Below are positions 21,445 through 35,381 of a stretch of DNA of 64,000 nt, in pieces. Source of the stretch: Metamycoplasma auris 15026 (GTDB lineage: Bacteria; Bacillota_I; Bacilli_A; Mycoplasmatales; Metamycoplasmataceae); the NCBI RefSeq assembly GCF_000367765.1, contig NZ_AORI01000012.1, forward strand, positions 1 to 64,000, written 5' to 3'. The notes under the pieces are model-generated. The model saw only the letters and a list, made by a program, of their open reading frames with translations, did not search any database and had not been told where the DNA came from. Numbering within the stretch: position 1 is the first letter of the stretch; the number at the start of each line of letters is the position of its first letter. A program made the position numbers and the translations under genes.

Positions 21445-24298
21445 TTGAACCTCCTCTCTTTGTCTTTATTCTTCAATCAGCATAAATTGTTGCCCCAGTT
21501 GGTGAATCATCAGGAACAATAAAATGTTTTTGAACTAAGAAACGACCAAATTCATTTTTTTGTTTGAAATGACCATAGCTGAAATCAACGTTGAAGAATG
21601 TTGTAAATTCAGTCATTAATTTAATAGCTTCTTCATTTGTTAAGGATGAAATGTAGTTCAATCAGAATTGTGCTGATCAGGCATACATATCTGTTGGATG
21701 TTGTCCATTACTTGGACTTCATTTTTTAGGATTTCCCTTGTCATCTTTTTGAAGTACATAGTGACCTGAACTATCTTTTTTGAATTCAAACACTGTTGTT
21801 GTTGATAAACGTTGTCCCATGAAATCATTATGTACTAAATGAAGTTCTTTGAATGGAACTGAACCAACTCATTTATGTGCATCATTTTCTGAACGTTTTA
21901 CCATTTCAGTTGCTAGCTTATGAATTGAGGGAAAATGAGTCTTAAATGTTTTATTTTTGCCATCACTATCGTGAGCTGCAATTCAAGTTAATGTTGGTAC
22001 CAAGTTACCATTTCATGAAAGCCCATCATAACCTGAACCTATGGAATCATAGTCATATCCTCAAGAAACTAAATTAGTTCCATTAGCTCCACCAGTTCTA
22101 AATGCATCAAATTTAGGATCATCTTTGTTAACTGTTTGGAAAACTTTAAATTTAATTCTTGGGTTCAAGTCAGAAAATGTTTTTTCAATATTATTAAATG
22201 CTTCTTTGTAGGTTGCTGGAATATTAATATAAGGGAATAGATATTCGTATACAAAGTCTTGGCCTTTTAAATTTGGATTTTCTTTGTCGAACTTCTCAAA
22301 CAATTTTTTAATTTCGTCTTGAATTTGCTTAAATCCAGCTGATTTCAAACGATCATTTTTATTTGATATATTTTTTACATTATTATCGTTTACTGAAGGA
22401 AGAAGTTGTTCACTATCACCAAATTTCAGCTTAGAATTTCCATCTGATGAAATGGCAAATAGTGAGTTAATTTGTTCTTCAACATCTCCAGGTGTTTTTT
22501 CTTTAGCGCTATCTTGGTCTTTTCCACCAATGCTTGAACCATCAGCAATCTTAGCAAGTCAAGCTTTTCCACTTCCACCTGTAGCTTGGGATGCTAATTC
22601 ATTTCAGTTAATTGCAGCATTAAGAAGAGTTCTAAAAATTAGTCCATCTCCTGCAATGTATGATTGCGGATCATTAGTTCCTTTTGCTAATTCAGATCTA
22701 GTTCCCCCAAACATTAATTTTGCATAGGCATCATTAAATCCATAGAAATCTTCTTTGTTACCTTTTGGAAGAGATTTAATAAATGGTTGTAAGAAGACTC
22801 TGTAGAATGGATCTGTCTTGTTTAATCTTCTGCTGAAACGAAGTCCATAGTAAGAACTACGTTGCAAGATTTCAGATTGCTGTGCTGGTTTTAACTGACT
22901 GAAACTAATTTGGGAAACGCTTCCTTGTTTGTAATTGTTAAAACCAGTTCTTGCAAATGTATCTGGATCAGAATCAGTGTAGTATTTTTGAATAATTTCA
23001 TCAACAGTATCTTCTCTTTTTACTCATTCTTTGTCATAGTAGTATTTGTTTTTTCTTAATTTAAGCTCTTGACCTGTTTGTGGAAGAATGTAGTATGGAC
23101 CAATATAAAAAGTATTTTTTAAACTAACTCCATATCAATAAGAACCAGATATGTACATCAATGACTTTTTGTCTAGATTTCTTATTTTTTTCTCAAAAGC
23201 TTCTGTTTCATTAGTTTGTTTGCCAATGTAGCTATAAACTGGTAGTTTTTCTCCCTTTTGAGCAGCTTCATTTGTTGCATCAATATATTGTGAAGGAGCA
23301 GGTAGGAAAGTGTAATCTTTCATTATGGCAGAAACTAGGAATTTATTGAAATCAGTTTCTTCTTGTTTAACGCTTGCAAGTTTTTCAAAAGTAACTGCTT
23401 CTTGACCTTTAAATTGTCCATCAGCAACTCTTTGGATAAACTCATTTTCCTTACTAAACTTAGTGTAGTCAATTCCAAACAATGTAAAAATGTATTCGTT
23501 GCTATATTCTTGTCTTTCAGTTAGAATTACTGAGGATGGATCGGATAGAGCTTTTTGGGCTTCTTTGTCTAGTTCTTCGCTTCCACCATTATCAGCTCTA
23601 AACTCTGTTTTAATAGATAAAGTCTTTAATCATGAATAATAGAAATCTTTAGCTTGTGCTACATAAGGTTTGCCTTCTTTATTAAGAATAGGTTCACCAT
23701 CTTCACCAACTCAAGGAATATCTTTTCTTACAGTAAATTGAATCTTAGTTGCTTTCTTTAATTGCTCTTGGAATTCATCACTATTGATTGATCTTTTATT
23801 TTTAGATTTCAAATAAACAGATGGATTTTGGTAAACTTTAATTTTTTTACCATCAGGTAAAGATTCTTCTTTACTTTTTGTTTCATCCATGTCATAATCA
23901 TCTTGATCAAAAACATGAATTTTATTTTGCGAATCTGTAAGAATCACTGCAGAAGCTAGCCCTAATCTTTTAACTACAAAGGAAGGTTTTGTTAGATATG
24001 TTTTAATATCATAAATTCTTCCTCCGTTATCCTTTAAGTCGACATGTTTTACTTCTGGTTCATTCAATGACTCAAAGCGCAACAAACCTACAGAAGTGTG
24101 TTGACTAACTGAGCTATCTTGGAATGCACCATATGATCTAGAAGCATCCTGCGAAAAAGCTTGAGCATTATATGGGGAGCTATACTCAAAAACAAATCTC
24201 CTTAATCTTGGAGTAGTACATGAAATTACAAACAGAGGTATTGTAGCTGCCGACATTGCGAGGGCAGATAATAAGCTTATTTTACTTTTCTTTTTCAT
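21437..24298 (-). CDS. oppA: Oligopeptide-binding lipoprotein OppA
   Basis: A 953-residue lipoprotein with signal residues 1-27 (lipobox FVISC, Cys27). It is first in the operon, directly upstream of oppB, as expected for the substrate-binding subunit. Its length is close to that of mycoplasma OppA proteins and much larger than the ~540 residues of classical OppA. Segments such as SLKNTFYIGPYYIL and VSWGYDYDSIGSGYDG fit the solute-binding family 5 fold. M. hominis OppA is also reported to be an adhesin with ecto-ATPase activity; whether that applies here is not shown by sequence alone. GGAG precedes the ATG. Several UGA-coded Trp residues interrupt the frame under the standard code. Confidence 0.93.
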
Positions 24299-24374
24299 TT
24301 TGAATCTCCATTTTTGCTTTCATAAGTATTTAGATTTTTGTATATTAGAAAATGACTTATGAAATATAAAAATA

Positions 24375-24380
24375 ATTATA
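24375..24380 (-). promoter_or_regulatory. Possible -10 box of the opp operon
   Basis: TATAAT on the minus strand lies about 76 nt upstream of the oppA start. No convincing -35 is visible. Unlike several other units here, oppA has a leader with a ribosome site. Confidence 0.35.
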
Positions 24381-24864
24381 AATTATTTTCATCTTTTTTA
24401 GATGTTTTGAGACTCACTTAGCATATGGTTTTAAGCATTGCAAAATGTTTTATTTTTTATCTAAAAAGTCTTCTTTTTTTGTGCTTTTTTTGCTTATTTT
24501 GAATTATTTTTTTAACAAAAATACCTAGAATTTTTTATTGTAATAGCTGCTATTATTTAGGATTTTTTGCCTATTTATTCTATTAATTTTTATTATTTTT
24601 AGGAACCTTGAATTAAAACTAAATTTCTTATAAAAATTTATATGTTAATTCATACAAATGTGCTTAATAATTCCATCAAGAATCTTATTAATCTTAATAT
24701 TCATATTCATATTCTTGTTGAAATTAATAATTCACATAGCGAAAAATGCAGCAATATTTGCTGAGAACATATTAGACTTTAGATTGTTTCTAACTAAATT
24801 TGTGTTCATCATTTTCCTTTATACAGAAACTATTTTAGCATTTTTTTAAATAATAAAAAAAATT
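24381..24864. other. Non-coding AT-rich stretch upstream of opp
   Basis: About 480 bases with no convincing gene. A 63-codon plus-strand frame at 24658-24849 exists, but it is hydrophobic by base composition alone, has no ribosome site and resembles nothing. The segment contains long T- and A-runs. Confidence 0.5.
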
Positions 24865-24879
24865 TATAGTAAAATTTTA

Positions 24880-24998
24880 TTAATTCAATCATAAGTTGAT
24901 TGGATTAACGCAAGTTAATATCTTATCCAAAGCTATATGCTTATTTCCCATGAATAATTAAAACTAGAATCCGCGGAGTCTAGTTTTTTCTTTTTTAT
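24880..24998 (+). ncRNA. Candidate small non-coding RNA
   Basis: An isolated, unusually structured stretch of about 115 nt between divergent units. A -10-like TATAGTAAAAT (24865-24875) precedes it. Inside are the inverted repeats CAATC/GATTG (24886-24902), ATTAAC-gcaa-GTTAAT, and AAGC/GCTT. It ends in a strong terminator hairpin AAAACTAGA/TCTAGTTTT with a T-run at 24983-24998. No start codon with ribosome site lies within it and the next gene is on the other strand. It does not show the conserved loop of 4.5S/SRP RNA and is too short for RNase P RNA or tmRNA. The terminator is clear; the identity of the RNA is unknown. Confidence 0.5.
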
Positions 24999-25046
24999 TT
25001 AATTAAGTAAGAAATATTTTGTTGATTTTTTAATAATAAAGAAACC

Positions 25047-25868
25047 TTATACTTTTTTAGTGGCAACGATTGCTATTACAATGATGATTAGAATAGCAAT
25101 AAAAATACCTAAAGCAATGCCTACTAATTTTCTAACATCAAGAAATTTAAAGTTTTTTTCTAGTGTTTCTTCGCTTTCTTTTGCTTTTTTTATTTTTTCT
25201 AGAAAATTAAGCGGCCCATCTGGCATTTTTTCTTGGTTAGAAAAGCCTTTCATTTTGTCATATTTTAAATATCGTTTAATTTCATTAAAAAACTCTTCGT
25301 TATTTTTAATCGATCAACCATATTTTCTATTGGACCGCGATGATGTTAGAATCTTATCGCAGTCCCCTTTTTTTCTTATATTTAAAGATAGTAAACAAGA
25401 TAAATATAATTCCTTTTTATCTTTTACTAATAAAGCGATTTCTTTATCTTTATTATTAGTATAGTTAATACCTGAATAAATGTCATTAAGTTTTGGAATT
25501 ATAATTTTATACATCTTATCAACTTTTGTAGAGGTTTCATTTTTTATTTTGATAAATAAAAGTAGATATTCCAATAAATTACAATAGACTAAACTTTTTC
25601 CTTCTTGATATTGAGGATACAAATTAATATTTGATTTTGAATTTAAATTTGGAATGTAATATTCATGAACATGGTGAATATAGAGTCCTTCATTTTCTTT
25701 GTTTATATTTTCATTGATTATAATATCCCCAAAATTAGAAATGCTAGCATATGATTCCTTAATTCCTCCATACTTTTTTCTTAAATAACTTACATACATA
25801 AAATAAGACATATTTAGTAAGTTATATATGACATTTGGATTGATTTTGGTTTCAGTTTTTTTCTCCAT
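25047..25868 (-). CDS. Tail-anchored HNH-like protein, copy 1
   Basis: A 273-residue protein, with one UGA-coded Trp in its middle. It has no signal peptide; a single hydrophobic helix at about residues 247-269 is followed by TKKV, so it is probably tail-anchored with the bulk in the cytosol. It is a paralogue of the next gene (25887-26648): both share KYGG, NEGL(Y/F)IH, LVYCNLLE, LNDIYSGI, and GWS...FFNE...KYDK. The segments EGLYIHHVHE and SLVYCNLLEYLLLFIKI resemble the His-His and NLVxLxxxEHxxxH parts of phage-type HNH nucleases, but here the second-site histidines are replaced by Tyr and Phe. The nuclease relation is an inference. It lies 18 nt downstream of its paralogue. Confidence 0.7.
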
Positions 25869-25886
25869 AATTTAGTACCTAAAGAC

Positions 25887-26648
25887 TTATTTTTTAATTA
25901 AAAATGTAACAATTAAGGCTCAGAATATTGCATTAAGAATAATTGTGCCAAAAACAATAAGAAAAAGTTTGGTTCTTATTCTTGTTTTTCAAGTGTCATC
26001 TTTTCGATTACCAGTTTCATAATCAACAAAAGAATTTACATAAGGTGATTTTCATCTAGCTAACTTATCATATTTAAAATACTCTTTCATTTCATTAAAA
26101 AAAGCCTCATTTTTTTGCTTCGATCAACCAATTTTTTCATTTTCTTTGGAAGATAATAAAAGAGCATCAACTTCATTTTTTAGATCAACTTTTAATTTAG
26201 ACAAACAAAATAAATAATCATCCTTATAATTTCTAACTAAACTAGCTGCTTTGTTTTTTCATTCTTCTTTATAAACTATTCCTGAATAAATATCATTAAG
26301 TTCAGGAATTAGTTGACTAAATAAATATCCACCGCTACGATTTGTAGCCTGTCAGATTTTAATATGAAGCACAAGATGCTCTAAAAGATTGCAATAAACT
26401 AAGTTACTTTCATCATCATATTCAGGATATTTTCTACTTACATCTGCCCTTGTTAATCAATCAATGTTCATTTCTTTTTTATTATGAATAAAAAGACCTT
26501 CATTTCTTATAAAAGAAAAGTCATTCATTCTAAAATTACCTTCATTATCAAAACTTAAAATAGGTTTTGAAACACCGCCATATTTATGTCGCAAATAGCT
26601 AATACACTGCTCATAATTTAATTCCAAAAGTTCTTTTATTTCAGTCAT
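25887..26648 (-). CDS. Tail-anchored HNH-like protein, copy 2
   Basis: A 253-residue paralogue of the 25047-25868 protein, with a C-terminal hydrophobic helix at about residues 228-250 ending LIKK. Here the first motif reads EGLFIHNKKE, one His of the HH pair being lost, while the second reads NLVYCNLLEHLVLHIKI, keeping both His residues. The two copies therefore preserve complementary halves of an HNH-like pattern. TATAAT lies 7 nt upstream of the ATG, with no ribosome site, which suggests a leaderless message starting a two-gene unit. Divergently oriented to the large helicase/nuclease gene. The function is inferred only from motif resemblance and context. Confidence 0.7.
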
Positions 26649-26655
26649 ATTTTTA

Positions 26656-26661
26656 ATTATA
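26656..26661 (-). promoter_or_regulatory. -10 box of the HNH-like gene pair
   Basis: TATAAT on the minus strand lies 7 nt upstream of the ATG at 26648. No Shine-Dalgarno sequence is seen. It sits in the 190-bp divergent region shared with the helicase gene at 26839. Confidence 0.5.
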
Positions 26662-26838
26662 TTAATTTTTTTATTTCCTTCTTTAATCTAAGAAAACTAA
26701 CAAAGAAATTTCAAGAAAATAACTAAGAAAATTAAGGCTTTTTAAAAGCTTAAAAAGCTTACAAAAAACTTCTTATTTTTTATTCTCTTAAGTTTAAAAT
26801 TTAATATAGAAAGGTTTTAATAAGACTTTATTTTTATT

Positions 26839-29808
26839 ATGGAAATTAATCTTAGCTTTGAACAAGAAGAATTTATTAAGCTAGCCCTAGAAGGAAATAA
26901 TATTTTAGTTGATGCTTGCATTGGTAGTGGTAAGACTACTTCAATTCAGATGTTGTGCGATAAGTATTCTAAAGAAAAAAGAATTTTGTATCTTACATAT
27001 AGCAAATTATTAAAATTTGATGCAAAGCAAAAAATCAAATCAAGCAATACTTCTGTTTTTTCATTTCATGGTTTTGCTTATTATATGTTAAAACAAAATG
27101 GCATTAATAGTTCTAATGACAATGCAATTAAGCTTTATTTAGCAAATCAAATTATTCCCTTAAAATACGATGTGTTAATCATTGATGAATATCAAGATAT
27201 TGATACTGAAATGTCTAATTTACTTCTAAGCATTAAAAAGCAAAATCCAAATATTCAAATTATTGCTGTTGGGGATATGGACCAAAAGATTTTTGATAAA
27301 ACTACTTTAGATATTAAAGAATTTATTACTTCCTTTTTAGATTCACATATTAAATTATCTTTTACATTTTCATATCGAATTTCTAACAATCATGCGGCTA
27401 TGTTGGGGCGGATTTGAAATAAAGAAATTAATGGCATCAATGATGAATGCAAGATTGAATATAAAGATGCGTCACAAGCTCTTAAATTCCTAATTGAACA
27501 AAATCCGTCTGAAATTCTTTGTTTAGGTTCAAGAAATGGTCTTATGACTAGAGTTTTAAATATTCTTGAAGAAGTAGCAACGCATAAATGAAATAAAAAA
27601 ACTGTGTATGCTAGCATTAAAGATGTTGACCAAAATGTCAAACCCAATAGTGATACAGCAATTTTTACAACATATGATAGTGCTAAGGGACTTGAAAAAC
27701 CAATTTGTTTAGTTTTTGATTTTAGCGAACAATATTGAAATTTGCGTTTGAATCATCTTGATAGCAAATATGAAATTTTAAGAAATGTTTTTTGTGTCGC
27801 TGCTAGCCGTGGAAAAAATCATATTATTTTTGTACATTCTCAATTTGAAAACCCATTAACTGAAGAAATTTTAAGGATTTCTAACAATAATAAAGATAAG
27901 AAATCTCAAAATACATATTTAATATCAGAAATGTTTGATCATAAATATGAAGAAGATTTAACAAAACTATATAGTTATTTAGAAATAAAAGAGGTTGAAA
28001 CGGCAAATAATTTAATTATTGATATCAAAACAAATGATGATTTAATTGATTTGTCTCCTTGTATTGGTGTATATCAAGAAGCTTTGTATTTTAATCAATA
28101 TAAAATTGAGAATGAAATAAATAAGTATCTTGAAGTTGAAAATGAAAAATATTGGATTGATTATTACAAGAAATTTAATGCAAATAACAATCGTTCAATC
28201 AATGAACTTATTTTGTTTTTTATTGCCTTGCAAACTAAACAACAAAGATATATCAAACAAACAAATATTGAATTTGTTAATGAATTTGAAAAACTAGCAA
28301 TTAATAATCGTCTAAAAACTTTGTTTACTAAAGATGAAAATGTGCAAGTTAGCTGCCATATTGCTTTTGAAAAAGATAAAAATAATCTAGAAATATTTGC
28401 AATCGGTTTAGCTGATGTGCTTATGGATAATGTCGTTTATGAACTTAAATTTGTAAATGAATTAAAGAATACACATTTCTTGCAAACTGCAGCTTATATG
28501 CTTGCACTAGGTTTGCAAAAAGGAATGCTATGAAATGTTCGCAATAATCAGCTTTTTGAAATTAGAATCAAAAATAAGGATGAATTTAAAAAATACATTG
28601 CATATACAATTACCAAACATAGATATCTTATTGATAAGAATATTGAATTAGAAAACAATAATGATTCAATGCTTGATACTAAAAATGAATTATCAAATTC
28701 TTCAAATTCAAATGATTTAATTGATAATAGTAAGACTGTAACTTTATATACTAAGTTCAATGATATTGATACCTCAAACAGCAATATTGAAAACGAATTC
28801 AATTTTGCTGTTATTGACGTCGAAACTAACTTTTTTGATAAGGTTATTTCAATTGGAGTAGTAATAGCAAAAAGCAATGATTTTAAAGTAGTTGATACTA
28901 ACTATTGAATAATCAAGGAAAATTCAAAATTTCCTGCAATATATAGCAAAAGCCTACTGGGACCGCTATGCAGATATGACCATTATACCGGTTATGATAT
29001 TGAAACATATGACTTAGCAATTGAAAAATTGATTGATTTTTTAAATAAGTACAATGTAAAACATTGATTTTCATACACATCCTTTGATTATAGACATCTT
29101 CCAAAATTAAGCAATATCTTTCAATATCATGATATTTCAATCGTTGCTAAAAACAAAAATTTCAATGATTTTATTCCAGATTATTTTGAAACTTTTAGAA
29201 ATGGTGCTCTAAAAAGAGGTTATGGAGCAGAATCAATATATCGTCTTGTCACAAAAAATGATGAGTATTTTGAAACTCATAATGGTCTAATTGATGCGAT
29301 TGATGAATTAATAATCATGTATGCTTTAGAGTTAGATATTGAATCATTCATACAAAATAAAAGATTAAAGAAAAAAAGAGGAGACATTGATAAATATATT
29401 GAAACAAATTTTAGTATCAACCTTATATTAAATAAAATAAAAAATAAAAATTCAAATAATATTAAATATTCTAATAGAAATACTAATGAAACTAACCTGC
29501 TAGTTTATAACAGACTAAAAGATGGTTATATAGATACTAAAGATAGTAATGTTTCTGATGAATCAAATAATAAAAGATATCTAGATGATACCAATTTAAA
29601 ACAAAAAGAAAATAATTATATTAATACATCTAAAATTAATTTTCCAATACAAAAAAAGACTAGTCCAAAAAATCCTCATATAAATATTAAAAGCAAAAAG
29701 AAGCTTAGCAAGAATACAAAAAATGACCTTATTAAATTAATAATTGTTATTCCTATTGCAGTTATTGTACTTATTATTTTTCTTGCTATTCACTATTCTA
29801 GAAAGTAG
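26839..29808 (+). CDS. Tail-anchored SF1 helicase, PD-(D/E)XK nuclease and DEDDh exonuclease fusion
   Basis: A 989-residue protein built of four parts. Residues 1-380 are a UvrD-like SF1 helicase: Walker A GSGKTT (29-34), Walker B IIDEYQD (114-120), motif III VGDMDQ, motif V TTYDSAKGLE (277-286) and motif VI VAASRGKN (320-327). Residues about 440-610 carry a RecB/Cas4-like PD-(D/E)XK pattern: GLAD (Asp526), ELK (Glu535, Lys537) and Q549-x3-Y553. Residues about 655-830 are a DnaQ-like exonuclease: Asp660 and Glu662 in IDVET, Asp750, and His814-x4-Asp819. After a low-complexity Asn/Lys/Ser linker comes one hydrophobic helix (about 963-984) ending HYSRK. It starts divergently from the two HNH-like genes, which are also tail-anchored. 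I know of no named system with this architecture. Confidence 0.85.
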
Positions 29809-29822
29809 TTTCTAAAAGAAAT

Positions 29823-29864
29823 AAAAATCACTTGCAACCAAATGGATTACAAGTGATTTTTTTG
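29823..29864. terminator. Bidirectional terminator, helicase gene and rRNA operon
   Basis: The stem AAATCACTTG / CAAGTGATTT with flanking A- and T-runs separates the converging helicase-fusion gene and the rRNA operon, so it can end both. Confidence 0.8.
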
Positions 29865-29870
29865 TTCTCT

Positions 29871-29886
29871 GAAAACTGAATATCGA
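29871..29886 (-). repeat. 23S processing stem, 3' arm
   Basis: These 16 bases are perfectly complementary to 32919-32934. The two arms flank the 23S gene and should pair in the precursor, forming the usual RNase III substrate. Confidence 0.75.
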
Positions 29887-29919
29887 TTTTTTTATTTTTA
29901 GATTTCTTCTATAGAATTA

Positions 29920-32826
<2,907 letters not shown>

Positions 32827-32918
32827 AGTAGTATAAGACCTATTGTTTGTCTTTTTTGTATGATATATTCTATAGGTTGATCTAAACTTTGAAATATTAA
32901 TAATTTAATTTTTCAATG

Positions 32919-32934
32919 TCGATATTCAGTTTTC
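32919..32934 (-). repeat. 23S processing stem, 5' arm
   Basis: Perfect complement of 29871-29886, flanking 23S. Confidence 0.75.
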
Positions 32935-32962
32935 AAAGAACAAAAAGAGAGATAATTCTCTC

Positions 32963-32979
32963 AAAACTGGATACAAATA
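32963..32979 (-). repeat. 16S processing stem, 3' arm
   Basis: These 17 bases are perfectly complementary to 34596-34612, flanking the 16S gene. Confidence 0.75.
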
Positions 32980-33009
32980 ATGTTTCCATAACAAAGATGT
33001 ACTCCGTAT

Positions 33010-34532
<1,523 letters not shown>

Positions 34533-34544
34533 ATTTGGTTAGTG

Positions 34545-34560
34545 TTTTTTTTTTTTTTTT
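34545..34560. repeat. Homopolymer run upstream of 16S
   Basis: Sixteen T on the plus strand (A on the transcribed strand) lie about 13 nt before the mature 16S 5' end. Runs of this length in mycoplasmas are prone to slippage. Confidence 0.8.
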
Positions 34561-34595
34561 GAATTATTTTTTGTAAAAATAAATTGACGTTATGG

Positions 34596-34612
34596 TATTT
34601 GTATCCAGTTTT
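34596..34612 (-). repeat. 16S processing stem, 5' arm
   Basis: Perfect 17-base complement of 32963-32979 in the 16S leader. Confidence 0.75.
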
Positions 34613-34634
34613 CAAAGAACTATTTCAAAATTTA

Positions 34635-34666
34635 ATCTATGCTATTTATTTTAAATTAGCATAGAT
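34635..34666 (-). other. Hairpin in rRNA operon upstream region
   Basis: A perfect 10-bp inverted repeat, ATCTATGCTA (34635-34644) / TAGCATAGAT (34657-34666). A TATACT hexamer lies at 34670-34675 on the minus strand; if it is the -10 box, transcription would start within the repeat, so the rRNA promoter may be further upstream. The rest of 34676-34810 is AT-rich without a gene. Confidence 0.45.
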
Positions 34667-34810
34667 ATAAGTATATACAAAAATAAAAAACTTTTAAAAA
34701 AATAAATATTTTTTTTGCTTTTAAATTCTGCAAAATACTTTTAATTGCAACCTTTTATTTAAAAAGGGGTGACAACCTTTAAAAATAATACACTAAAATA
34801 ATTTTTTTAA

Positions 34811-34840
34811 TAAAAAAACTAACTATTTTTTTAGTTAGTT
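34811..34840 (-). terminator. Terminator after greA
   Basis: On the minus strand, AACTAACTA / TAGTTAGTT (arms 34832-34840 and 34817-34825) is followed by a T-run. It lies about 70 nt past the greA stop and separates it from the rRNA operon. Confidence 0.7.
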
Positions 34841-34910
34841 TCAAATTTTTTCCAATTAATCTAATTTAGAAATTTTTAGTGAGATTTTATTAGTTAAATA
34901 CTAAAAGAAA

Positions 34911-35381
34911 TTACATAATTGATTCAATTTTTACTTTGTATTTTTTTGGTGCATCAACTTCGAGAACTTCGTCAACTTTATGACTTAAAATTGCTCTTGC
35001 TAATGGCGAAGAATTAGAAATTTTATTATTAAATGGATCAGCATCAAGTGCACCAACGATTGTCACACTAATTACTTTATTAGTTTTTAAATCTAGCAAT
35101 TTAACAGTTGAACCAATTTTAACAATATGTGTCCCTAAGTTATCTTCATCAATGATAATAACATTTTCTAAAATGTTTTGAATTTGCAAAATTTCATTTT
35201 CAATAGCAGCTTGCTTATCACGTGCTGCATCATATTCAGCATTTTCAGATAAGTCCCCTTGATTTCTTGCTTCCTTAATTTCTTCAATAACTGCAGGTCT
35301 TGCTTCTTCTTGCAAATAAATTAGTCTTTTCTTATATTGTTCAAGACCTTCTTTTGTTAAATAGTGTTTATTATCTTCCAT
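34911..35381 (-). CDS. greA: Transcription elongation factor GreA
   Basis: A 156-residue protein, the usual length of GreA. The N-terminal coiled-coil finger ends in the acidic tip sequence GDLSENAEYDAARDKQ, whose Asp/Glu residues reach the RNA polymerase active site and stimulate cleavage of backtracked RNA. The C-terminal globular domain has NKISNSSPLARAI, matching the conserved SPLGxAL loop. ATG at 35381 is preferred over the upstream TTG because it gives the normal N-terminus. It overlaps the upstream gene by 11 nt and is last in the mnmA-alaS-ruvX unit, echoing the alaS-greA order of Bacillus. Confidence 0.95.
   Translation of the reverse strand: MEDNKHYLTKEGLEQYKKRLIYLQEEARPAVIEEIKEARNQGDLSENAEYDAARDKQAAIENEILQIQNILENVIIIDEDNLGTHIVKIGSTVKLLDLKTNKVISVTIVGALDADPFNNKISNSSPLARAILSHKVDEVLEVDAPKKYKVKIESIM

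Larger units (their letters stand above)
32827..33009 (-). other. 16S-23S spacer without tRNA genes
   Basis: The spacer of about 180 nt contains no tRNA. It holds the 5' arm of the 23S processing stem (32919-32934) and the 3' arm of the 16S stem (32963-32979). GTTCTTTGAAAACTG, also found in the 16S leader, occurs here on the transcribed strand. Confidence 0.75.

Noticed and set aside
24658-24849. A 63-codon hydrophobic frame on the plus strand.
   Set aside because: No ribosome site or promoter; Ile/Phe/Leu richness follows from base composition.
24880-24998. Resemblance to a tracrRNA (CGCAAGTTAATATCTTATCC is reminiscent of Cas9 tracrRNAs).
   Set aside because: No cas gene or repeat array is present in the window, the similarity is short, and the 3' hairpin differs. 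Kept only as an unassigned small RNA.
26649-26838. Repeated AAGAAAAT-like and AAGCTT motifs in the divergent region upstream of the helicase fusion, considered as a CRISPR-like or iteron array.
   Set aside because: The units are short, unequal and not separated by uniform spacers; they fit a simple AT-rich promoter region.
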